Below, piece after piece: positions 60,050 to 64,000 of a stretch of 64,000 bases of DNA. The stretch comes from Faecalibacillus faecis (GTDB taxonomy: Bacteria > Bacillota_I > Bacilli_A > Erysipelotrichales > Coprobacillaceae), in assembly GCF_003024675.1 (NCBI RefSeq), contig NZ_PYLP01000008.1, forward strand, positions 1-64,000. Direction: 5' to 3'. Below the pieces are notes generated by a model. The model did no database searches, had not been told where the DNA came from, and saw only the letters and a list, made by a program, of their open reading frames with translations. The position numbers and the translations under genes were made by a program. The first letter of the stretch is position 1. Every line of letters starts with the position of its first letter.

Positions 60050-61274
60050 CATTTATCAAATAAGAAGTAGTTATATGCTTGATGACATTTCTTATAAAAC
60101 ACTTTTACAACTTTATCAACCAATCATGGGAATGGAAGCTGTCTCTTTGTATATGACACTTTATTCAGAACTTGATCAAATAACACTTACGAAAAGTCCT
60201 TCTTTGATCTCTCGGCTTTGTAAGATGACGGGATTTTCTTTAAATGAACTTTCTCAATCCTTAAGTAAGTTAGAAGCAATTGGCTTAATGAGTTCTTATA
60301 AAAAGAAAAGTCAAGAAAATCGTTTTCTATTTGATTTAAAAATGCCTTATTTACCCCATGAATTTTTAAATCATCCTATTTTAAATGATCTTTTACAAAA
60401 AAGATTAAAAGATGAGTATAAAAAAACAGTCTCTGTATTTAAGGTCTATAATGTCAATCTTGATCATTACCAAGATATCAGTGCGAATTTTACGGATGTT
60501 TTTGATGTTCATTATCAAGGAAAAGAAGTTTTAAAAGAAAAAAGTTATAAACAAAAAATACATAAAGCTTTTGAAGATGAATATGATTTATCACTGTTCT
60601 ATCAAGGAATAGAAAATTTACAGTTATCTAAAAAAATGTTTACCAAAGAAGATGAACAATTAATTCAACGAATGGGATTACTTTATAAAATCAATGCATT
60701 AGATATGCAAAATCTTGTTAAACAATCCGTGGTTCAAGGGCATCTTGGAAAAAGATTGTTTTCAAGAAATTGTCAACAATATTATGATTTGAAAATGCCT
60801 GAAAAATTTGAAAATATTTTTCATAAGCAATCGCCTTTACTTCATGAACAAACTGGAAAATCTTCACTTGATAAACATATCTATTATCTAGAAAATATTT
60901 CACCTTATGATTTATTGAAAGATAAAATAGGTGGTAAAGAACCATTAAAGAGAGATTTACAAGTGATTGAATCTTTATTGACAACTTTAGAATTAGAACC
61001 TGGTGTGATTAATGTTTTAATTGAAACGACACTTGAAAAATGTAATCAATCTTTACCTAAAAGCTTCATGGAAGCTTTAGGAAGTCAATGGAAAAGAAAA
61101 AAAATTCAAACGGTTAAAGAAGCTATTGATGAAGGAAAAGCTTATTTGAAATATCAAGGAAAACAGAATGCTTCTTGGGATGAATATACGAAAGAATTTA
61201 ATATTGTTTCCCATGATCAAAAACAAGAAGATATTGATGAAGATGCGCTTGCTTTATTGCAACAATATGATTAG
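60027..61274 (+). CDS. dnaB: Replication initiation and membrane attachment protein DnaB (Gram-positive helicase-loading factor)
   Basis: This 415-residue protein has DnaB-type N-terminal winged-helix material (SYKTLLQLYQPIMGMEAVSLYMTLYSE) and a C-terminal DnaD-like region (about 300-370, SLLTTLELEPGVINVLIETTLEKC). This is the Bacillus DnaB, not the hexameric helicase. With DnaD and DnaI it loads the helicase at the origin and at stalled forks. The start lies within coaE, after AAAGGAATAG; dnaI follows after 11 bases. Confidence 0.92.
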   Translation: MKELLTSDIYQIRSSYMLDDISYKTLLQLYQPIMGMEAVSLYMTLYSELDQITLTKSPSLISRLCKMTGFSLNELSQSLSKLEAIGLMSSYKKKSQENRFLFDLKMPYLPHEFLNHPILNDLLQKRLKDEYKKTVSVFKVYNVNLDHYQDISANFTDVFDVHYQGKEVLKEKSYKQKIHKAFEDEYDLSLFYQGIENLQLSKKMFTKEDEQLIQRMGLLYKINALDMQNLVKQSVVQGHLGKRLFSRNCQQYYDLKMPEKFENIFHKQSPLLHEQTGKSSLDKHIYYLENISPYDLLKDKIGGKEPLKRDLQVIESLLTTLELEPGVINVLIETTLEKCNQSLPKSFMEALGSQWKRKKIQTVKEAIDEGKAYLKYQGKQNASWDEYTKEFNIVSHDQKQEDIDEDALALLQQYD

Positions 61275-61285
61275 GAGGAAGAAAG

Positions 61286-62173
61286 ATGCAAAATATACAA
61301 GAATTTCATTTATTTGATAATGATCAAAATTTTCAAAAACAAAAACAAGAAAGTATTGATCAATTAATCCAAAACCCAAATATTTTAAAATTTTTATCTG
61401 ATCATTCTCTTAATCGTGAGTTTATTGAAGATAACTGGGTAGAGTTTTTAGATTATCAAGAAGATCTACAAATATGTCAAAATTGTAAGGATTTATCTCA
61501 ATGTCAAAAAGTATCAAAGGGAATGCAACAACTTCTTTGTTTGGAAAATGAAGGGTTGAAAGTTAATTTAACACCATGTCGTTTTGGTAAAGCTTTATTA
61601 GATAAACAACATTTGTTAGGTCATATTACAGTTAGTAATGTTAGTGATGATTTACTTTTGTCTGATTCACATTCGATTAAAGATATTATGAATAAGGAAT
61701 TGGCAGTTAAGATTAATGAGTTTTTATCAAAACCAAGTCAAAAGGGTCTTTATATTTATGGACCTTCTGGTTGTGGAAAGTCAACTTTAGCTGGTTTTAT
61801 AACACGTTCACTTTCTAGAAAGGATTATCATATTGGTTATATTCATTTTCCTACATATTTAATGGATTTAAAGAATTCTTTTAATGAATATGGTAATGAT
61901 AATAATATAGAGGAACTTAGAAATGTTGATTATTTGATTATTGATGACCTTGGAGGAGAAAATGTGACAGCTTGGTCAAGAGATGAAGTCTTAGCGGCGG
62001 TACTTACTTATCGTAGTCAAAATAAAAAAATAACGCTCTTTACGAGTCAATATGATCAAGAAAATCTTATTAAAATCTATACATTAAAGAAAGATGCCCG
62101 TGAAAAAATAAAAGTAGAGCGCTTACTTAATACAATATTTGCAATGAGTATGCCAATTCTTATCAAACAATAA
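61286..62173 (+). CDS. dnaI: Primosomal helicase loader DnaI
   Basis: This 295-residue AAA+ ATPase has an N-terminal zinc-binding region with clustered cysteines (CQNCKDLSQC, residues about 65-74). The ATPase domain follows, with Walker A GPSGCGKST (about 159) and Walker B YLIIDDLGGE. DnaI hands the replicative helicase to DNA together with DnaB and DnaD. Strong ribosome site TAGGAGGAAG. It is the last gene of the dnaE-polA-mutM-coaE-dnaB-dnaI run. Confidence 0.95.
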   Translation: MQNIQEFHLFDNDQNFQKQKQESIDQLIQNPNILKFLSDHSLNREFIEDNWVEFLDYQEDLQICQNCKDLSQCQKVSKGMQQLLCLENEGLKVNLTPCRFGKALLDKQHLLGHITVSNVSDDLLLSDSHSIKDIMNKELAVKINEFLSKPSQKGLYIYGPSGCGKSTLAGFITRSLSRKDYHIGYIHFPTYLMDLKNSFNEYGNDNNIEELRNVDYLIIDDLGGENVTAWSRDEVLAAVLTYRSQNKKITLFTSQYDQENLIKIYTLKKDAREKIKVERLLNTIFAMSMPILIKQ

Positions 62174-62202
62174 AGAATAACGCAATAAAATTGCAAAAAT
62201 TC

Positions 62203-62232
62203 TTGTAGAAAAGTCATGATTTGTGCTAAAAT
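62203..62232 (+). promoter_or_regulatory. Extended -10 promoter of pfkA
   Basis: TTGTAG at 62203-62208 and TAAAAT at 62227-62232, 18-bp spacing, with TGC directly before the -10 (extended -10). Confidence 0.68.
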
Positions 62233-62271
62233 CACTATGTATGAAATGTTATGAAATAGGGAGTGAACATT

Positions 62272-63231
62272 ATGGTTAAATGTATAGGTGTTTTAACATC
62301 TGGAGGAGATGCTCCAGGAATGAACGCAGCTGTTCGTGCAGTAGCGCGTACATGCTTAAATAAAGGAATTGAAGTTTATGGTGTAAAACTAGGATATAAA
62401 GGTTTACACGATGGTGAATTTATTAAGTTTGATCGTCATAGTACACGTAACATTATTAATATTGGTGGTACTATGTTAAAATCAGCAAGATTCCCTGAAT
62501 TCAAAGATCCTGAAGTTAGAAAAGAAGCAATTGAAAAAATGAAAGAAGTAGGAATGGAAGCTTTAGTTGTTATCGGTGGTGACGGAAGTTACAATGGTGC
62601 ATTAAAGTTAACTGAAATGGGTATCAACTGTATTGGTATTCCAGGAACAATTGATAATGATATTCCTGATACTGATCACACAATTGGATTTGATACTGCA
62701 TTAAATACAATTGTTGATGCCTTAGATAAATTAAGAGATACATCAAGTTCTCATCAAAGATGTACAATCCTTGAAGTAATGGGACGTAGATGTGGAGATT
62801 TAGCTATCAATGCTGGTATCGCTGATGGTGCTGAAATGGTTATCACTAGTGAAATCGGATATGATGAAAACAAAGTTATTGAAGTATTAAAAGCATCAAA
62901 AGCTTCTGATAAAAAACATGCAATCGTTGTAATTACTGAACATATTACAGATGTGCATGAATTAGCTAAAAAAGTTGAAGCTGCAACTGGTTTTGAAACT
63001 CGTGCAAACGTTTTAGGCCATATGCAACGTGGTGGTAGACCATCAGCAAGAGATAGAGTCCTTGCTTCAAGAATGGGTGTTTATGCCGTTGAATTACTTG
63101 AAGCTGGAAAAGGTGGTTTATGTGTAAGTGAAGTAAATGGAGAAATCAAAGGATTACCAATTACTGAAGTATTAGGACATAAACGTGAAACTGATTTTAG
63201 TATTTACGAAGACGCTATTAAACTTCGTTAA
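62272..63231 (+). CDS. pfkA: 6-phosphofructokinase
   Basis: This 319-residue ATP-dependent enzyme has the ATP-loop GVLTSGGDAPGMNAAVR, GGDGSYNGA (Mg-ATP binding), GTIDNDIPDTDHTIGFDTAL with the catalytic Asp, and the MGRRCGDLA allosteric and substrate region. It converts fructose 6-phosphate to fructose 1,6-bisphosphate, the committed step of glycolysis. ATG 62272 follows GGGAGTGA; codon use is more optimal than in neighbours, suiting a highly expressed gene. pyk follows, as in Bacillus pfkA-pyk. Confidence 0.97.
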   Translation: MVKCIGVLTSGGDAPGMNAAVRAVARTCLNKGIEVYGVKLGYKGLHDGEFIKFDRHSTRNIINIGGTMLKSARFPEFKDPEVRKEAIEKMKEVGMEALVVIGGDGSYNGALKLTEMGINCIGIPGTIDNDIPDTDHTIGFDTALNTIVDALDKLRDTSSSHQRCTILEVMGRRCGDLAINAGIADGAEMVITSEIGYDENKVIEVLKASKASDKKHAIVVITEHITDVHELAKKVEAATGFETRANVLGHMQRGGRPSARDRVLASRMGVYAVELLEAGKGGLCVSEVNGEIKGLPITEVLGHKRETDFSIYEDAIKLR

Positions 63232-63270
63232 TATAAACTTAAATGAAAATATGATTGTGAGGATATTAGG

Positions 63271-64000
63271 ATGGTATTAGAAAAAGAAAGAAAAAAGAAA
63301 ACACGTATTGTGTGTACAATTGGACCAGCTTCTGAAGATAAAAAAGTCTTAACTAAATTAGTTCAAGCTGGTATGAACGTAATGAGATTAAATTTCTCTC
63401 ATGGTGATTTCGAAGAACATGGGGGAAGAATTAAAACTTTAAGAGAAATCAACAAAGAATTAAACAAAAACGTAGCTATCTTATTAGATACTAAAGGACC
63501 TGAAATTAGAACTGGTGATTTCGTTGATGGAAAAACTGAATTCAAAAAAGGTCAAGTTTCTACTATCTGTGTTGAAGATATCGTAGGTACAAGTGAAAGA
63601 TTCACTATCACTTATAAAGATTTATATAAAGATGTTAAACCTGGTGGTTTCATCTTAGTAAACGATGGACAAGTAGAATTATTAGTTGATCATGTTGAAG
63701 GTACTGATATCGTATGTATCTGTGCTAACGATGGTATCGTTAAAAACAAACGTGGAATTAACGTTCCAGGAATCAAATTAGGATTCGATTACTTATCAGA
63801 AAAAGACATCGGAGATTTAACTTTCGGTTGTCAACAAGGTGTTGATTTCATCGCTGCATCTTTCGTAAGACGTCCACAAGATGTTTTAGATGTTAAAAAA
63901 TTATTAATCGAAAACGGTCGTCCTGAAATTCAAATTATCGCTAAAATCGAAAACAGCGAAGGTGTTGAAAACATGGATGAAATCTTAAAAGTTGCTGACG
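63271..64000 (+). CDS. pyk: Pyruvate kinase (5' part, cut by the window edge)
   Basis: The frame opens at ATG 63271 after GTGAGGATATTAGG and runs off the right edge, giving about 243 residues. It shows RKKKTRIVCTIGPAS at the start, GMNVMRLNFSHG, LLDTKGPEIRTG and a conserved FIAASFVRRPQDV region, all typical of pyruvate kinase domain A with the inserted B domain. It makes pyruvate and ATP from phosphoenolpyruvate. It forms an operon with pfkA (39-base gap). Confidence 0.97.
   Translation, partial: MVLEKERKKKTRIVCTIGPASEDKKVLTKLVQAGMNVMRLNFSHGDFEEHGGRIKTLREINKELNKNVAILLDTKGPEIRTGDFVDGKTEFKKGQVSTICVEDIVGTSERFTITYKDLYKDVKPGGFILVNDGQVELLVDHVEGTDIVCICANDGIVKNKRGINVPGIKLGFDYLSEKDIGDLTFGCQQGVDFIAASFVRRPQDVLDVKKLLIENGRPEIQIIAKIENSEGVENMDEILKVAD

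Overview
The window comes from the chromosome of a low-GC, spore-forming Bacillota. The sporulation genes dacB-spmA-spmB-spoIVA, the recU-PBP1-gpsB-rnpB neighbourhood, a threonyl T-box, and the replication block dnaE-polA-mutM-coaE-dnaB-dnaI-pfkA-pyk all follow Bacillus-type gene orders. The AT-rich codon use, compact genes and mixture of families look most like an Erysipelotrichia/Coprobacillaceae-type gut anaerobe. That placement is inference; no rRNA gene is present to confirm it. There is no prophage, CRISPR array or intact insertion sequence.

Layout. 1-2133 holds the remains of an agr-like quorum-sensing locus: a transposase tail, the last 59 codons of a LytTR regulator, a GHKL-type sensor whose ATP site looks lost, and an AgrB-like peptidase with no visible AgrD. 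2152-4486 (minus) is a split ThrE-type exporter plus tmcAL. 4635-7633 carries a pseudouridine synthase, a small zinc-ribbon protein and T-box-controlled thrS, whose product lacks the TGS domain. 7871-11538 (minus) is a YfhO/GtrA/GT2 operon of the kind that glycosylates lipoteichoic acid. Facing it is a PIG-L deacetylase/two-component operon (11698-14391). 14441-16117 is a Na+/phosphate cotransporter with Pho-box-like repeats upstream.

17371-18071 is a cluster of eight tRNA genes (Cys, Arg, Pro, Ala, Ser, Asp, Phe, Asp) behind a good sigma-A promoter. 18124-23729 is an accessory stretch: a membrane GGDEF gene broken by an amber codon, a DUF2812 protein, a FtsX/MacB-type ABC transporter, a second amber-broken small membrane gene and two unrecognised proteins. 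23816-31255 carries a CaCA antiporter, the sporulation genes, HU, a membrane zinc protease, a TseB-like protein, dnaD and nth. LUD, flavin-reductase, C69 dipeptidase and PAS-GGDEF genes follow.

35749-41349 (minus) has two tandem class A penicillin-binding proteins and recU, followed on the plus strand by gpsB and rnpB. 42230-49498 is mostly transporters: KtrB/KtrA, a dicarboxylate symporter, SulP and MATE. 49667-64000 has a CorC/HlyC protein, a RumA-like protein with its catalytic residues replaced, a TSCPD protein, the replication/repair block, and glycolytic pfkA and the start of pyk.

Most genes sit in tight operons with overlapping start and stop codons, and most operons end in clear hairpin-plus-U terminators. 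The most interesting points are the decayed agr locus, the two nearby amber interruptions, the possible attenuator ahead of the MATE gene, the pseudo-methyltransferase, the TGS-less ThrRS, the Pho-box-like repeats, and the facing teichoic-acid glycosylation and deacetylase/two-component operons. I did not find a clearly new multi-gene system.
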